64,000 nucleotides of DNA from JAAYLC01 sp964636665 (GCA_964636665.1 CAZWVT010000004.1:1-64000); one strand, 5' to 3'. Numbered from the stretch's first letter, positions 33,454 to 42,679 are shown. Translations and numbers: made by a program. The notes: generated by a model not told the origin, from the sequence alone.

Positions 33454-33911
33454 TGAGCAATACCGCTTTTAAAATCAACAATCTGCCAATGATCGATTAA
33501 GAAAGTAATTCCTTCTGCTTGTGTACTTATTTCCTGAGTGGTGGAAATTCGGAACATCACATCTTCTGCTTTATCTAAAATGGCATTTTTTACAAAGCGC
33601 TTGAGAAATTGCTTATTCGTAAAAAAATCATTGATAAAATCTAATTTAATATCCGGAAAAGAAGCTGCTAATTCCTTTAATTTTAATTTCGTAGGCATAT
33701 ATGTTTCCATGGAAGAAAAATTTACAGGAATCGCAAGGACATGATTAATGCCTTTTTTTTGAAAAACCTGTAAATCCTTTTTCAAGGTATTCCTTTCCAT
33801 ATAAGAAACAATAACCGAAATTCGTGAGGCAATTTGTATTTTTTGTCTGAGCGTTGTTGCCAATACGTAATCCGATTCTTCTTCTTTAACTACCAACAAA
33901 ACCGCTTTCAT
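33450..33911 (-). CDS. hypothetical protein coupled to a MATE transporter
   Basis: A 153-aa soluble protein without signal peptide or membrane helix. The pattern of alternating hydrophobic strands and helices (KAVLLVVKEEE, SRISVIVSYME, NHVLAIPVNFSSME) suggests an alpha/beta fold. I do not recognise the family. The ATGA overlap with the transporter start makes a functional or regulatory link plausible. Positions 33912-34195 upstream are AT-rich and hold the Dps promoter at the right end. Confidence 0.65.
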   Translation of the reverse strand: MKAVLLVVKEEESDYVLATTLRQKIQIASRISVIVSYMERNTLKKDLQVFQKKGINHVLAIPVNFSSMETYMPTKLKLKELAASFPDIKLDFINDFFTNKQFLKRFVKNAILDKAEDVMFRISTTQEISTQAEGITFLIDHWQIVDFKSGIAQ

Positions 33912-34163
33912 TCAATTTTTTTTAATGTATGTAAAAATACAAGATTTAAAATGGGGAAACACTCATATACAGTCTTAAATTTCATTTTTTAGCCTTTATT
34001 TAATACACACCCCCTTTCTGCTCTAATAATTTTATTAAATAATCAAGGGTTAGAAAATCAATTAGATTTTGCTAAACCAATCCACTATTTTAGTTTGACA
34101 AATATTTAATATCAGACTTGTTAAATTACCTTTAAACCTCTCAAAACTGAACTTTTATATTCT

Positions 34164-34171
34164 TATCTTTG
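34164..34171 (+). promoter_or_regulatory. -7 box of the Dps gene
   Basis: TATCTTTG is a perfect TAnnTTTG box 24 bp before the ATG at 34196. No TTG is found 19 bp upstream, so an activator or alternative sigma factor may help. I see nothing else in 33912-34163. Confidence 0.6.
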
Positions 34172-34195
34172 TTAGGAATTAAATAAAATACAATT

Positions 34196-34687
34196 ATGGC
34201 ATATTTAGATTTAGACAAGAAAAAAACTTCCAAAACAGCGCAGGAACTTAATATTCTTCTTGCAGATTATCATATCTATTATCAAAAACTGAGAAACTTC
34301 CATTGGAATGTGGTAGGTTCTAATTTTTTTGATCTTCACAACAAATTTGAAGAGATGTATAACGATGCAAAGGTTAAAATTGATGAGATTGCAGAACGTA
34401 TTTTAACACTTCGTTATCAACCAACGAGCAATTTTTCAGATTATCTTAAAATGAGCAGCCTGAAAGAAGCATCCGGAAATACCAAAGATGTGGAAATGGT
34501 TAAAAAACTACTTACAGACCATGGTAAAATGCTGAAGCAAATGCGTAAAGTCGTCGATGTGGCTGATGAATCTGATGATGAAGGAACGATTGATTTAATC
34601 GGCGGTTACATCGGAGATTTAGAAAAAGTAAGCTGGATGTTGGATGCATGGACGATGAAAGCAACAGACAATCATCCCGAAGCATAA
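34196..34687 (+). CDS. Dps family DNA-binding ferritin-like protein
   Basis: A 163-aa four-helix protein that oxidises and stores iron and protects DNA from peroxide. The inter-subunit ferroxidase site is visible: His in LRNFHWNVVG, then LHNKFEEMYNDAKVKIDEIAERI supplying Asp and Glu ligands. The N-terminal LDKKKTSKTAQEL is a short Lys-rich tail that could contact DNA. It has its own -7 box and hairpin terminator, so it is a single-gene unit. Confidence 0.95.
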   Translation: MAYLDLDKKKTSKTAQELNILLADYHIYYQKLRNFHWNVVGSNFFDLHNKFEEMYNDAKVKIDEIAERILTLRYQPTSNFSDYLKMSSLKEASGNTKDVEMVKKLLTDHGKMLKQMRKVVDVADESDDEGTIDLIGGYIGDLEKVSWMLDAWTMKATDNHPEA

Positions 34688-34706
34688 GACAGTCCCTTAT
34701 TTCCAT

Positions 34707-34749
34707 AAAATGCTCAAAGTAAAATTGATTTGCTTTGAGCATTTTTCTT
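34707..34749 (+). terminator. terminator of the Dps gene
   Basis: Stem AAAATGCTCAAAG (34707-34719) pairs with CTTTGAGCATTTT (34733-34745), followed by a T-rich run. Confidence 0.92.
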
Positions 34750-34844
34750 TAAACTATAGTTAACAAATTTCTAAATCTTATTTTCCCTTATAGAAGTCTT
34801 ATGGAAAATCTTATTTTTACCTGAAAATTAAAAAAATACGTTTT

Positions 34845-35957
34845 ATGAAAAAACTTATTATACCGGCTTTATCAGCTTTTGCATTGATGAGTTGCGGACA
34901 AGTTTCTGACACATATACCCTTGAAGGAGAGGCTGTTGGATACGCTGATAACACTGAAATTTTTGTTTATACTTTTCAAAATAATCAATCAAAAGTAATT
35001 GATACATTGGTTGTTCAAGACGGTAGATTTTCCTCTGAATATTTAAAACAGAACGAACCGAGCCTTAACTTCCTGCGCATTCAGAATGACCCTTTAAATT
35101 TAATATACTTTCCTGAAAGTCAAGACTTAAAAGCAACCATTTACAAAGACAGCATCAACGCTTCTTATGTAAAAGGAAATGCTGTAAATGACAATTACAC
35201 CGAATATAAAAGAAAGACAATGAATTTGGCAGCAAGAAATCAGCAGCTTGCACAAGAAAGTCAACAAGCGATGCAACAAGGAAATGCCGGGAGAATTACA
35301 GAATTACAAAGTCTTCAAATGAATCTTCAGAACGAACAAAAGAAGTTGCAGCAAGATTATATTGAAAACAACAAAAACTCCATTTTTTCATTGATGGTAT
35401 TAGGTGAGATGCTCAATCAAAATGCGCTCACTTCCAAACAAGCAAGAGATTACTTAAACAGTTTGGATACAAAGGTTTCAAATCATTTTATGGCTAGAGA
35501 TATTAAAAATGCAATAGACCGTATGGGTGTCGGGGAAATTGGTTCACCTGCACCAAGTTTCAGCGGTCCGACTCCGGAAGGCGGCGAAATGTCATTGGAA
35601 GATGCTTTGGGAAAATACACAATTATTGATTTTTGGGCTTCATGGTGTATGCCTTGCCGCGTGGAAAATCCAAACGTTGTAAGTGCATACAGAAAATATC
35701 ACGATAAAGGTTTGAACATCATCAGTGTTTCTCTTGATCGCCCGGGAGGCAGAAATGCTTGGATTGGTGCAATAGAAAAAGACGAAATGGATTGGTATCA
35801 CATTTCCCACTTACAATTTTGGAACGATCCCATCGCAAAAAAATACGGCGTACGCTCCATTCCGGCTACTTTCTTATTGGATGAAGACGGAATTATCATA
35901 GATAAGAACCTGAGAGGACAAGCACTTCATGTAAAATTGGCAACGCTATTTGACTAA
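34845..35957 (+). CDS. TlpA-like thioredoxin-fold lipoprotein
   Basis: A 370-aa periplasmic thiol oxidoreductase. The lipobox is LMSC (Cys about 17). An N-terminal DUF4369-like beta domain and a Gln-rich helical stretch (about 125-170) precede an AhpC/TSA-TlpA thioredoxin domain from about 232. Its active site is WASWCMPC (Cys about 268 and 271), and the cis-Pro loop is GVRSIPATFLLD. It probably reduces periplasmic disulfides. It is single, with no cytochrome biogenesis genes next to it. Confidence 0.9.
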   Translation: MKKLIIPALSAFALMSCGQVSDTYTLEGEAVGYADNTEIFVYTFQNNQSKVIDTLVVQDGRFSSEYLKQNEPSLNFLRIQNDPLNLIYFPESQDLKATIYKDSINASYVKGNAVNDNYTEYKRKTMNLAARNQQLAQESQQAMQQGNAGRITELQSLQMNLQNEQKKLQQDYIENNKNSIFSLMVLGEMLNQNALTSKQARDYLNSLDTKVSNHFMARDIKNAIDRMGVGEIGSPAPSFSGPTPEGGEMSLEDALGKYTIIDFWASWCMPCRVENPNVVSAYRKYHDKGLNIISVSLDRPGGRNAWIGAIEKDEMDWYHISHLQFWNDPIAKKYGVRSIPATFLLDEDGIIIDKNLRGQALHVKLATLFD

Positions 35958-36052
35958 GCAGATATTTGGAATAAAGTAAAAAAGCCGGGGTGTTTGGAAG
36001 AATTGAAAAAACAACAAGCGGTAACAAGACGGTTAGAAAACAAACTAAAAAA

Positions 36053-36113
36053 GAGACTATCTCATAAAATGTGTAAGTTAATAAAATAGTGGGGAGTCGC
36101 CCCCGCTATTTCT
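36053..36113. other. possible insertion-sequence end plus GC hairpin
   Basis: GAGACTATCTCATAAAATGT (36053-36072) looks, from memory, like the terminal repeat of some Bacteroidota insertion sequences. It is followed by a GC-rich hairpin, AATAGTGGGG paired with CCCCGCTATT around 36085-36111. No transposase or matching opposite end is in reach. The remainder of 35958-36160 shows no gene. Confidence 0.3.
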
Positions 36114-36160
36114 ATTAAATATTAATTGTTTAAAATTTTTGTCGTGTACTTCACTTCAAT

Positions 36161-36198
36161 AAAAAAAAAACGGATATTTATATAAAATATCCGTTTTT
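36161..36198 (-). terminator. terminator of the DUF2911 gene
   Basis: CGGATATTT (36171-36179) pairs with AAATATCCG (36185-36193). On the minus strand the hairpin is followed by a run of ten T (A-tract at 36161-36170). Confidence 0.93.
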
Positions 36199-36219
36199 GA
36201 TATCAATATTTATTTCAGA

Positions 36220-37065
36220 TTACATCGCACCCCACTCTTGAAGTGATTTGGTATTTAATGCTACATAATCATCGTTTTTTGCTTTTTTGGCTAATTCCAA
36301 AGATTTTTTGGCTGCTGCAATCGCTCCTTTTTTATCTCCGGCTTTCATGTAGATAAGTGCTTGTTGTCTGAGTTGCCAAAACATTGGATTCTCCGATAAA
36401 TCCATCGATTTGTCTATCCATTTTTTAGCTTGTTGAATGTCTTTTCCTGTTTCAAAATAATAGATTGCTGCTGCATAATAATCATTTGCAGACGGTCCGT
36501 TCATCACACTGTTAATGTTTGCCAAAACCGCCTCATCAGTTTTAAATTGAACCGGAATTCCAACATAAGTTTTTACCCAACGAATCCCGATTTTAGCTGT
36601 ATCGTGAGTAATATCGTCAACGGTAATCGTAAAAGTCTCGATTTCAGAGGCTAAATGTCCGGTTGGAACATTCAGATGAGCAGCTACCTTAGAGTCATCC
36701 CACTTATCCGGCAATCCCCAATTGTTTGTATCGGTATAAAAATAGACATCCCAGCTCGATACACCCGGTTTTGTAAAAAGTGCATAACTTCCGGCTTTTA
36801 ATGTATTTCCATTAACAACCACATCATTGCTAAATCGAATTACGGTATTGTTATTGGCTCCGGTTCTCCACATTCTATCAAAAGGAACCAAATTTCCGTA
36901 GATATTTCTTCCTTTTGCAGAGGGTCTGGAATATTCAACTGCAATATCAGTTAATCCAACACGTTGTTCAATTTTTTGAAAGGGACTGGGTTGGGGCGTT
37001 GAAATTTGAGCATACGAAATCATCCCAAATGCAAGCGCAACAGCTAATGTTAAAATTTTTTTCAT
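36220..37065 (-). CDS. DUF2911 domain protein with TPR-like tail
   Basis: A 281-aa exported protein. The signal peptide ends near SYAQ. A DUF2911 domain (about 30-165) has EYSRPSAKGRNIYGNLVP, WRTGANNNTVIRF and LKAGSYALFT, all hallmark segments. The C-terminal 100 residues form helical repeats (YYAAAIYYFETGKD, KGAIAAAKKSLELAKKA) resembling TPR. Function is unknown; it is probably periplasmic. It is a single-gene unit with a strong terminator. A TATTTTTG -7 box (37095-37102, minus) lies upstream. Confidence 0.88.
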   Translation of the reverse strand: MKKILTLAVALAFGMISYAQISTPQPSPFQKIEQRVGLTDIAVEYSRPSAKGRNIYGNLVPFDRMWRTGANNNTVIRFSNDVVVNGNTLKAGSYALFTKPGVSSWDVYFYTDTNNWGLPDKWDDSKVAAHLNVPTGHLASEIETFTITVDDITHDTAKIGIRWVKTYVGIPVQFKTDEAVLANINSVMNGPSANDYYAAAIYYFETGKDIQQAKKWIDKSMDLSENPMFWQLRQQALIYMKAGDKKGAIAAAKKSLELAKKAKNDDYVALNTKSLQEWGAM

Positions 37066-37261
37066 ATAATTAAGATATTAATCGGTTTGGAAAGCAAAAA
37101 TACAATTGTTATAGCAAAGAGAAAACTACAAATGCTTATTTTAAAATCTTGTGTCGATGTTAAAAATCTTACAAAATTCAGCTTAACATCCCTATCTTTA
37201 CTTACAATTTTATTACTCTTGTAGAGTTTATACATAAAACCCCCACAAATAATTTAAATGT

Positions 37262-37849
37262 ATGAAAAAACGCTTTTTATATGTAATCATCGTTCTTTTT
37301 CCGGTTATTACTATAGCTCAAGATGACGTTCAAATTATCGACAGAACTTTAAATACTCAAATGGATGAAGTATTTGAAAAAAGTAATAGTTACAAGGAGT
37401 ATAAGGTTATTAGAAAAAGTGAGCTTAACACACTACGCAGAAACATCCTCGATTCGATTGGCGAGCTAAAACAAACCATTCAAAATCAGCAAAATAATTT
37501 AGAAATTCAACAAGCTACAGTTGATACGCTCAATCTTCAGTTAAAATCTACTGATGAAGAATTGGCAATTTCCCAAGAGAAAGAAAAAAGCATTCAATTT
37601 CTGGGTATTTTAATGTCTAAAACCGGTTATAGCGCACTCCTTTTTAGCATTATAGGGATTTTAATCCTCGCGTGTGCGTTTTTACTTTATCGTTTTATTA
37701 CAAGTCATAAAGTAATTCGGAATGCAGAATTAAAAATTGCCGAAATGGAAATTGAAATAGAAGATTATCGCAGAAACAGTCTTGAAAGAGAACAAAAGCT
37801 TCGTCGAAAACTCCAGGATGAAATTAATAAAAACAGGAAGCTGCAATAA
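37262..37849 (+). CDS. exported coiled-coil membrane protein, unknown function
   Basis: A 195-aa protein with a signal peptide (FPVITIAQ), a periplasmic coiled coil (about 45-110, rich in Gln/Leu heptads) and one membrane helix (about 122-143). A second charged coiled coil (about 150-195) would be cytoplasmic. Homologues I recall in flavobacteria carry a misleading tRNA methyltransferase label; no SAM or SPOUT motif is visible. It ends 12 bp from the convergent murA. Confidence 0.7.
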   Translation: MKKRFLYVIIVLFPVITIAQDDVQIIDRTLNTQMDEVFEKSNSYKEYKVIRKSELNTLRRNILDSIGELKQTIQNQQNNLEIQQATVDTLNLQLKSTDEELAISQEKEKSIQFLGILMSKTGYSALLFSIIGILILACAFLLYRFITSHKVIRNAELKIAEMEIEIEDYRRNSLEREQKLRRKLQDEINKNRKLQ

Positions 37850-37861
37850 ATAAAATAGCAA

Positions 37862-39169
37862 CTAAATTCTTTTTATTCTCGCTCCTAAAGCTCGTAAACG
37901 TTCGTCGATATTTTCATACCCGCGGTCAATCTGTTCAATATTGTGAATCGTACTTGTTCCTTTTGCCGACAGTGCAGCAATCAACAGAGCAATTCCGGCA
38001 CGAATATCGGGTGAAACCATAGTCGTAGCTTTCAAATTGGATTCAAAATTATGTCCGATAACCGTTGCGCGGTGAGGATCACAAAGAATTATTTTCGCTC
38101 CCATATCGATTAATTTATCGACGAAAAACAATCGGCTTTCAAACATTTTTTGATGAATCAGCACGCTTCCTTTTGCCTGCGTACTCACAACCAAAATGAT
38201 GCTCAATAAATCCGGTGTAAATCCGGGCCAGGGTGCATCGGAAATTGTCATAATAGACCCATCGATATAACCTTGAATTTCATAATTTTCATGAGCCGGA
38301 ATGTGGATGTCATCTCCTACTTTATTCAAGGTTATTCCGAGTTTTCTAAAAGTTTCGGGAATTAATCCCAAGTTTTCCCAACTGACGTTTTTAATGGTAA
38401 TCTCACTTTTGGTCATTGCAGCCAACCCGATCCAACTACCGATTTCAATCATATCCGGCAAAATCCGGTGGGTGCATCCTTTTAAACTCCTAACACCTTC
38501 AATAGTAATTAAATTGGAACCGACCCCGGAAATATTTGCTCCCATTGCGTTGAGCATTTTACACAATTGCTGGATATAAGGTTCGCAAGCTGCGTTGTAA
38601 ATCGTTGTGGTTCCTTTGGCTAAAACTGCGGCCATAACAATATTTGCTGTTCCGGTTACAGATGCTTGATCCAAAAGCATATATGTTCCCTGAAGTCCAT
38701 CGGGAGCTTCTACGCTGTAAAAACGTTCTTCTTTATTGTAAAGAAATTTTGCACCTAATTTTATAAAACCTTCAAAGTGAGTATCGACACGACGGCGACC
38801 AATTTTATCACCACCCGGGCGTGGCACTGAAGCTTTCCCAAATCGTGCTAATAAAGGACCGATTATCATAATCGAACCACGCAGAGAAGATGCGTCCGCT
38901 TTATACTGTTCGGAAGCAAGATAATTCAAGTTGATGTCTTTTGCGATGAAAGATTTTTTACCTTTTTCAATATCCTTGATTATCACTCCTAAATTTCTCA
39001 GAATTTCAATCAATTTATTGACATCTATAATATCCGGAATATTCTCGATGATTACTTCTTCTTCGGTTAAAAGCACTGCGCAAAGGATTTGCAATGCTTC
39101 ATTTTTTGCCCCTTGAGCAGTTATAGCTCCGTGGAGTTTATAGCCTCCTTCAATTTGAAATGTAGCCAT
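37862..39169 (-). CDS. murA: UDP-N-acetylglucosamine 1-carboxyvinyltransferase (Asp in place of catalytic Cys)
   Basis: First committed step of peptidoglycan synthesis, transferring enolpyruvate from PEP to UDP-GlcNAc. The 435-aa protein starts FQIEGGYKLHGAITAQGAKN with the conserved KN and has RGSIMIIGPLLARFG. In the flexible loop, where E. coli MurA has Cys115 (GGCTIG), this protein reads PGGDKIGRR with Asp at 121 (codon GAT, 38807-38809). The Cys-to-Asp change is known to leave the enzyme active and make it fosfomycin-insensitive. It starts 9 bp after the DUF4290 gene. Confidence 0.97.
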   Translation of the reverse strand: MATFQIEGGYKLHGAITAQGAKNEALQILCAVLLTEEEVIIENIPDIIDVNKLIEILRNLGVIIKDIEKGKKSFIAKDINLNYLASEQYKADASSLRGSIMIIGPLLARFGKASVPRPGGDKIGRRRVDTHFEGFIKLGAKFLYNKEERFYSVEAPDGLQGTYMLLDQASVTGTANIVMAAVLAKGTTTIYNAACEPYIQQLCKMLNAMGANISGVGSNLITIEGVRSLKGCTHRILPDMIEIGSWIGLAAMTKSEITIKNVSWENLGLIPETFRKLGITLNKVGDDIHIPAHENYEIQGYIDGSIMTISDAPWPGFTPDLLSIILVVSTQAKGSVLIHQKMFESRLFFVDKLIDMGAKIILCDPHRATVIGHNFESNLKATTMVSPDIRAGIALLIAALSAKGTSTIHNIEQIDRGYENIDERLRALGARIKRI

Positions 39170-39178
39170 TCTTATTTG

Positions 39179-39817
39179 TTAAAATCTTTTACGTCTGCCT
39201 GTTTTATAATTTTTTCTGGAACTTGAAAAACGCTTTTTTGTTTTCATCAAATCTGAAGCATTACTCAAATCTTCATCACGTTTTCTCAAGTCAATTTTAC
39301 CATCGGAAAGTTCGTACAAATGGTCAAATATCACAATATCCTCGACGGAATCCTTATTCCAACTCAAATAAGATTTTTTCATGTGATTGGCGATTGTAAG
39401 TATCAATCCATCTTTTTTAGGACCGTCTTCCCAACGGATTGCTTCATCAATCATGCGTTTAATATTGTTTCCGTAAAAACGATACTTGGGAAAATTCTGA
39501 GGATACTTGAGAGGTTCCGGGCGTTCTTCTAATTCTTCTTTTAAAAGTTTTGGATAAGGAGAATCTACATCGAGCTGAAAATCCGAAATGATAAACAACT
39601 GATCCCATAGCATATGCTGAAAATCGGGAACATCGCGAAGATGCGGATTCATATTTCCCATAACCGAAATAATACTTTTTGCAGTTCGATTGCGGGCTTC
39701 TTTATCTTCAATTGTTATGGCATAATCTACCATTTTTTGAACGTGACGTCCATATTCGGGGAGTTTTAAACCGGAACGTTCGGTATTGTATTCTAAGTTG
39801 TCTATGGTTACTGTCAA
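39179..39817 (-). CDS. DUF4290 domain protein
   Basis: A 212-aa protein of the Bacteroidota family DUF4290, normally found directly before murA as here. It has an N-terminal helical domain (LKLPEYGRHVQKMVDYAITI, then NRTAKSIISVMGNMNPHLRD) and a second repeat-like half. The C-terminal tail is very basic (KKRFSSSRKNYKTGRRKRF) and could bind nucleic acid. Function unknown. It is probably co-transcribed with murA. Confidence 0.85.
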   Translation of the reverse strand: MTVTIDNLEYNTERSGLKLPEYGRHVQKMVDYAITIEDKEARNRTAKSIISVMGNMNPHLRDVPDFQHMLWDQLFIISDFQLDVDSPYPKLLKEELEERPEPLKYPQNFPKYRFYGNNIKRMIDEAIRWEDGPKKDGLILTIANHMKKSYLSWNKDSVEDIVIFDHLYELSDGKIDLRKRDEDLSNASDLMKTKKRFSSSRKNYKTGRRKRF

Positions 39818-39870
39818 ATTAAATAAGTTTTGTGTGAATGATATATTATGTAGTGTTTAAAAATAAGAAT

Positions 39871-40155
39871 TTATAATGAAATAACTCCTTTTACTTTAGA
39901 AACCTCCAAATATTTTTCTACTACTACATCCGGGGATTGCATGGTTACCTTAATCGAAATGCTGGTAAAATTTCCACGAGATGAATCTCTTGTAGTAATC
40001 AAGGCATCTGAACCGTCAAAAACTGCGCGAACTTCTGCAATTTTTTCCAAATCGGCAGGAACGATAAATTTAAAAAGATATTGAGTAGGCCACGTGGTGT
40101 CTTCTTCTAATTGTTTTTTGAGTCTGATATAAAAATCTTCTGTTTTTTTATCCAT
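39871..40155 (-). CDS. DUF493 family protein
   Basis: A 94-aa ACT-like small protein of the DUF493/YbeD family. Visible features are YLFKFIVPADLEKIAEVRAVF and the strand-turn pattern GNFTSISIKVTMQSPDVVVEKY typical of the fold. Its role is unknown; regulation by ligand binding is often assumed. A TATCTTTG -7 box (40176-40183, minus) lies about 20 bp upstream. It is divergent from the NTPase gene. Confidence 0.85.
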   Translation of the reverse strand: MDKKTEDFYIRLKKQLEEDTTWPTQYLFKFIVPADLEKIAEVRAVFDGSDALITTRDSSRGNFTSISIKVTMQSPDVVVEKYLEVSKVKGVISL

Positions 40156-40233
40156 ACATTAAAATCCTTTGATTGCAAAGATACACTTTCAACATCGATT
40201 ATATTTTATTTACTTTGTATAAAATTCTGACAA

Positions 40234-40779
40234 TTGGCAGCAAAAAGAATATTGATTACCGGCGGTCCGGGTTCGGGTAAGACGGCACTGATAAAAAATT
40301 TAGAAAAATTAGGATATTCCGTACAACATGAAATTTCCAGAGAAATTACGCTTCAAGCACAAAAAGACGGAATTGCTCAGTTATTCTTAGAAAATCCGAT
40401 TTTATTCAGTCAAAAACTGCTGGAAGGAAGATTGATTCAATATCAAGCAGCAGAATCCTGCACTCAATCAATCTTATTTTACGACCGCGGCGTTGCAGAC
40501 GTTACTGCTTATATGGATTTTTTGAATGTTCATTATCCGCCACACTTCAGCGAAGAATGCAACCAAAATCGATATGACGTGGTTTTTGTTTTGCCACCTT
40601 GGGAAAAAATATACATTACTGATAACGAGCGATATGAATCTTTCAAACAAGCTGAAATCATTTATGAACATTTGAAAAAAGGATATGAAAAATACGGTTA
40701 CTCTTTAATCGAAGTTCCCGTAGGTTCCGTAGAAGAACGCACCGATTATATTTTAAATAAACTCAAGCAGACACTTTGA
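40234..40779 (+). CDS. AAA/P-loop NTPase of the ATPase-kinase-like type
   Basis: A 181-aa protein with the P-loop GGPGSGKT (about 10-17) directly after a TTG start codon. There is no in-frame ATG before the P-loop, so TTG at 40234 is required. Later motifs are ILFYDRGVADVTAYM for Walker B, with a lid-like NERYESFKQAEIIYEHLKKGYEKYGY. The family is annotated as AAA domain or ATP/GTP-binding protein of unknown substrate. Its stop overlaps the TTG start of recQ (TTGA, 40776-40779). Confidence 0.82.
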   Translation: MAAKRILITGGPGSGKTALIKNLEKLGYSVQHEISREITLQAQKDGIAQLFLENPILFSQKLLEGRLIQYQAAESCTQSILFYDRGVADVTAYMDFLNVHYPPHFSEECNQNRYDVVFVLPPWEKIYITDNERYESFKQAEIIYEHLKKGYEKYGYSLIEVPVGSVEERTDYILNKLKQTL

Positions 40780-42677
40780 ATTCCTTAGAAAATATACTAC
40801 ACCAATTTTGGGGATTTTCTTCATTTCGTCCGTTACAAAAAGAAATTATCGAATCGGTTTTAAACGGACGAGACACCGTTGCGCTTATGCCAACAGGCGG
40901 CGGGAAATCGTTGTGTTATCAAGTTCCCTCTATGGCTTCAGAAGGAATTTGTATAGTTATTTCCCCGCTTGTTGCACTGATGCAGGATCAAGTAAGTGGA
41001 CTTGAGAAAAAAGGAATTAAAGCAATTGATTTATCAGGTGGAATTTCTTTTCACGAGATGCAAAATCTTTTAGATAATGCGCTGTATGGCAACTACAAGT
41101 TTTTATATCTGTCTCCGGAACGTCTTCAGCAGGATATTGTTCAAAATTACATTCGGTTAATGAAAGTTAATCTCATTGCCATTGATGAAGCGCACTGTAT
41201 TTCGCAATGGGGAAATGACTTTCGACCGGCTTATAAAAATATCGTTTTACTCAGAACATTACAACCGCTCACTCCTTTTTTGGCATTGACAGCCACTGCC
41301 ACACCGCGAGTTTTGGATGATACTTTGAACGAACTAAAATTGGAACTTCCTCAAATTTTCAAACAATCTTTTGTTCGCAGTAACTTGGCTTATAAAGTAA
41401 AAACAGAAACTGATAAAATCCATCGGACTTCCCAAATTCTTCAAGACAATCCCGGCGCTGCAATCGTTTATGTAAGAAATAGAAAAGCAACTATAGACGT
41501 TTCCCAACAATTAAAAACTTACGGGCTTCGTGCAGATTTTTATCACGGTGGACTTTCAGCGGAAGAAAAAAGAGTGAAATTAGAAGATTGGCAAGCCGGA
41601 AAAACCAATATTATCGTTGGGACAAGTGCTTTCGGAATGGGAATAGACCATCCGCATGTTCGATTTGTGATTCATTTGCAACTTCCGGAAAGTTTGGAAA
41701 GTTATTTTCAGGAAGTTGGGCGTGCCGGGAGGGACGGCGATTATGCAGAAGGAATTTTGTTGTATGACAAATTTGATGACAAACAGGTAGAAAATCAATT
41801 TATTTCCAATTTACCGACTTCTTCAGATGTAACATACATCTATCGAAAACTCAGCAGTTATTTGCAAATTGCTTATGGAGAAGGACAAAATGTTCAATAC
41901 CAATTTAATTTTGTCGATTTTGTAAAAAAGTACAAGCTCAACAGTATGCTTACGTACAATGCTTTGAAAGGATTGGACAGGTTAGGCGTCCTTCAATTGT
42001 CTGAACAATTTACCAAAAAAACCATTCTCAAGTTTTTAGGCAGCTCGTCTGATTTACTGAGATATTTTGAAAGAGATATGCAAATTTCGATTGTGGGGAA
42101 ATCGATTTTGAGACTTTATGCCGGAATCTCTGAACTTCCAATTTCTGTTGATTTGGAATTGATTTCTTCAAAAACCGGACAATCTGTCAATGAGATTCTT
42201 AAAATATTAAAACGCATGAACGAAGACGGCGTTATAGAACTTCAAAACATTGCAACCGATGCCTCTATCACTTATTTGGTGCCGAGAGAGGACGACCGAA
42301 CGATTTCCAGAATATCAACTGAATTTGAGCGACTAAACAAATTAAAAGTCAAACAAGTTCAGGCGATGATTGAATATGTACACAACACAAAAACATGTAG
42401 GACGATTCAGTTGGTAAGTTATTTTGGTGAAAAAAATAATACGCCTTGTAAAATCTGTTCTGTGTGTACTGCAAAGAATGAAAATAATATGAAAGTTGAC
42501 CCAAAGGTTTTGACTGGGGAAATATTGTCTTTTTTAAAAGAAAAATCATATACTTCAAAAGAACTGATTGAGGCATTGCCTTATCCCAAACATGAAGTAA
42601 TAAATACCTTAAAACTTTTATTGGATAATGAATTTATCCGTTTAACCGATACCAATGAATTGTATATTTCAAACTAA
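40776..42677 (+). CDS. recQ: ATP-dependent DNA helicase RecQ
   Basis: A 3'-5' DNA helicase in recombination and repair. The 633-aa protein has the N-terminal FRPLQKEII motif, Walker A MPTGGGKS (about 38-45), DEAHCISQWGNDFRP, and TSAFGMGIDHP with QEVGRAGRDG in the second RecA lobe. A RecQ zinc domain (C...CKICSVC) and a winged helix complete it. There is no HRDC domain at the C-terminus, the short form. The start codon is TTG, overlapping the upstream stop as TTGA, so translation is probably coupled. Confidence 0.95.
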   Translation: MNSLENILHQFWGFSSFRPLQKEIIESVLNGRDTVALMPTGGGKSLCYQVPSMASEGICIVISPLVALMQDQVSGLEKKGIKAIDLSGGISFHEMQNLLDNALYGNYKFLYLSPERLQQDIVQNYIRLMKVNLIAIDEAHCISQWGNDFRPAYKNIVLLRTLQPLTPFLALTATATPRVLDDTLNELKLELPQIFKQSFVRSNLAYKVKTETDKIHRTSQILQDNPGAAIVYVRNRKATIDVSQQLKTYGLRADFYHGGLSAEEKRVKLEDWQAGKTNIIVGTSAFGMGIDHPHVRFVIHLQLPESLESYFQEVGRAGRDGDYAEGILLYDKFDDKQVENQFISNLPTSSDVTYIYRKLSSYLQIAYGEGQNVQYQFNFVDFVKKYKLNSMLTYNALKGLDRLGVLQLSEQFTKKTILKFLGSSSDLLRYFERDMQISIVGKSILRLYAGISELPISVDLELISSKTGQSVNEILKILKRMNEDGVIELQNIATDASITYLVPREDDRTISRISTEFERLNKLKVKQVQAMIEYVHNTKTCRTIQLVSYFGEKNNTPCKICSVCTAKNENNMKVDPKVLTGEILSFLKEKSYTSKELIEALPYPKHEVINTLKLLLDNEFIRLTDTNELYISN

Positions 42678-42679
42678 CT

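Noticed and set aside
37262..37849. tRNA methyltransferase annotation
   Set aside because: Only a signal peptide, coiled coils and one membrane helix are visible; no SAM-binding or knot motif.
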